Of a stretch of DNA of 33,769 bases, positions 33,465 through 33,769 are shown one piece after another. The notes below the pieces were generated by a model. That model ran no database searches. It saw only the letters and a program-made list of their open reading frames with translations, and was not told the DNA's origin. The translations under genes were made by a program, and so were the position numbers. The DNA comes from Thermodesulfobacteriota bacterium (lineage in GTDB: Bacteria; Desulfobacterota; Dissulfuribacteria; Dissulfuribacterales; QOAL01), in assembly GCA_013154175.1 (NCBI GenBank), contig JAADCZ010000014.1:1-33769 (forward strand). The letters run 5' to 3'. How positions within the stretch are numbered: the stretch's first letter is position 1; every line of letters begins with the position of its first letter.

Positions 33465-33769
33465 TTATATTTCGTAGAGATCCACGGAATGTCCTGCCAT
33501 TTCCAGGACCTTCTGGACCCCGCTCTTTGTTCCCAGTGCAATAATGACATCACCTGGCTCAAGTGGCTCATCTGGCGAAAGCTGGAGGCTCATGGTGCCG
33601 CCCTTCTTCTTTATGGCGAGTACCGTGACACCTGTTCGCTCCCGCAAGGAAATTTCCTTTAGCGCCTTGCCATCCAGCTCAGAGCCAGGCAGAATCTCTA
33701 TCTGCTCAATATCGAGGTCGAAGCCGACACTGTGGCTTGCCAGGTCTAGAAACTCTGTAAGGGTGGGTT
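33465..33769 (-). CDS. TrkA-C (RCK_C) domain protein, C-terminal end of a potassium transport/channel protein (N-terminus beyond window)
   Basis: The minus-strand frame is open from the right edge to a stop at 33465. It gives about 101 residues: a lead-in with TLTEFLDLASHSVGFDLD, then a TrkA-C fold (IEILPGSELDGKALKEISLRERTGVTVLAIKKK, then SPDEPLEPGDVIIALGTKSGVQKV). This domain closes RCK-regulated potassium channels and Trk system proteins and binds regulatory ligands such as nucleotides. The preceding residues resemble the linker after a TrkA-N NAD-binding domain, so a potassium channel protein with TrkA-N/TrkA-C is likely. The start codon lies outside the window. Confidence 0.8.
   Translation of the reverse strand, partial: PTLTEFLDLASHSVGFDLDIEQIEILPGSELDGKALKEISLRERTGVTVLAIKKKGGTMSLQLSPDEPLEPGDVIIALGTKSGVQKVLEMAGHSVDLYEI

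Noticed and set aside
1-33769. CRISPR arrays, tRNA or rRNA genes, transposases, phage genes
   Set aside because: None seen; all longer frames are accounted for by chromosomal metabolic, envelope or respiratory genes.

Overview
The window looks like a chromosomal segment of an anaerobic, cytochrome-rich Gram-negative bacterium. The outer membrane is shown by TamA/TamB, a TolC-type channel and a porin. The nap gene order (C-M-A-D-G-H, with a tetraheme NapM and no NapB or NapF) is the arrangement known from Desulfovibrio and related Desulfobacterota, so I infer a member of that lineage. This rests on gene content read by eye, not on a phylogeny. Coding density is very high: no stretch over 300 bases lacks a gene, and I see no tRNA, rRNA, CRISPR array or insertion sequence.

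Layout. 1-3373 (minus): tamA and a truncated tamB, overlapping by ATGA. 3530-9977 (plus): a five-gene export operon with a TolC-like outer membrane channel, an HlyD/YbhG-like adaptor, a double-ATPase YbhF-like protein and two ABC-2 permeases (YbhS/YbhR-like). Two small envelope proteins follow (10052-10923), the second Spy/CpxP-like. 10952-15588 (minus): an operon of an enlarged ClpX-like AAA+ unfoldase, a receiver-only protein whose phosphoacceptor Asp is Arg, hemB, and an MFS exporter. 15669-20751 (plus): guaA and dnaE. 20837-23422 (minus): cupin, a histidine kinase with a CxxCH heme motif in its extracytoplasmic sensor domain, and an OmpR-type response regulator.

23618-33187 (plus) is the most distinctive part, a respiratory nitrogen-oxide cluster: NapC/NrfH-type tetraheme quinol dehydrogenase, octaheme hydroxylamine oxidoreductase-like (HAO) cytochrome, outer membrane porin, NapM, NapA, an unrecognised six-cysteine secreted protein, NapD, NapG, NapH and a YkgJ-type cysteine cluster protein. 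NapA would reduce nitrate to nitrite in the periplasm. The HAO-like protein is a candidate for the next step, nitrite towards hydroxylamine or ammonium, in place of NrfA. NapC, NapM, NapG and NapH would supply electrons, and the porin may pass the anions. Three hairpins (two terminator-like, one weaker) split the cluster into expression segments.

The 195-base gap before the cluster holds GTAACA direct repeats (two of them 11 bases apart, as OmpR/PhoB-type regulators often use), a -10-like box and a 19-base palindrome. The divergent heme-sensing two-component system is therefore a natural candidate regulator. The right edge holds a small DUF2892-type membrane protein and the C-terminal end of a TrkA-C (RCK_C) domain potassium transport or channel protein, both on the minus strand.
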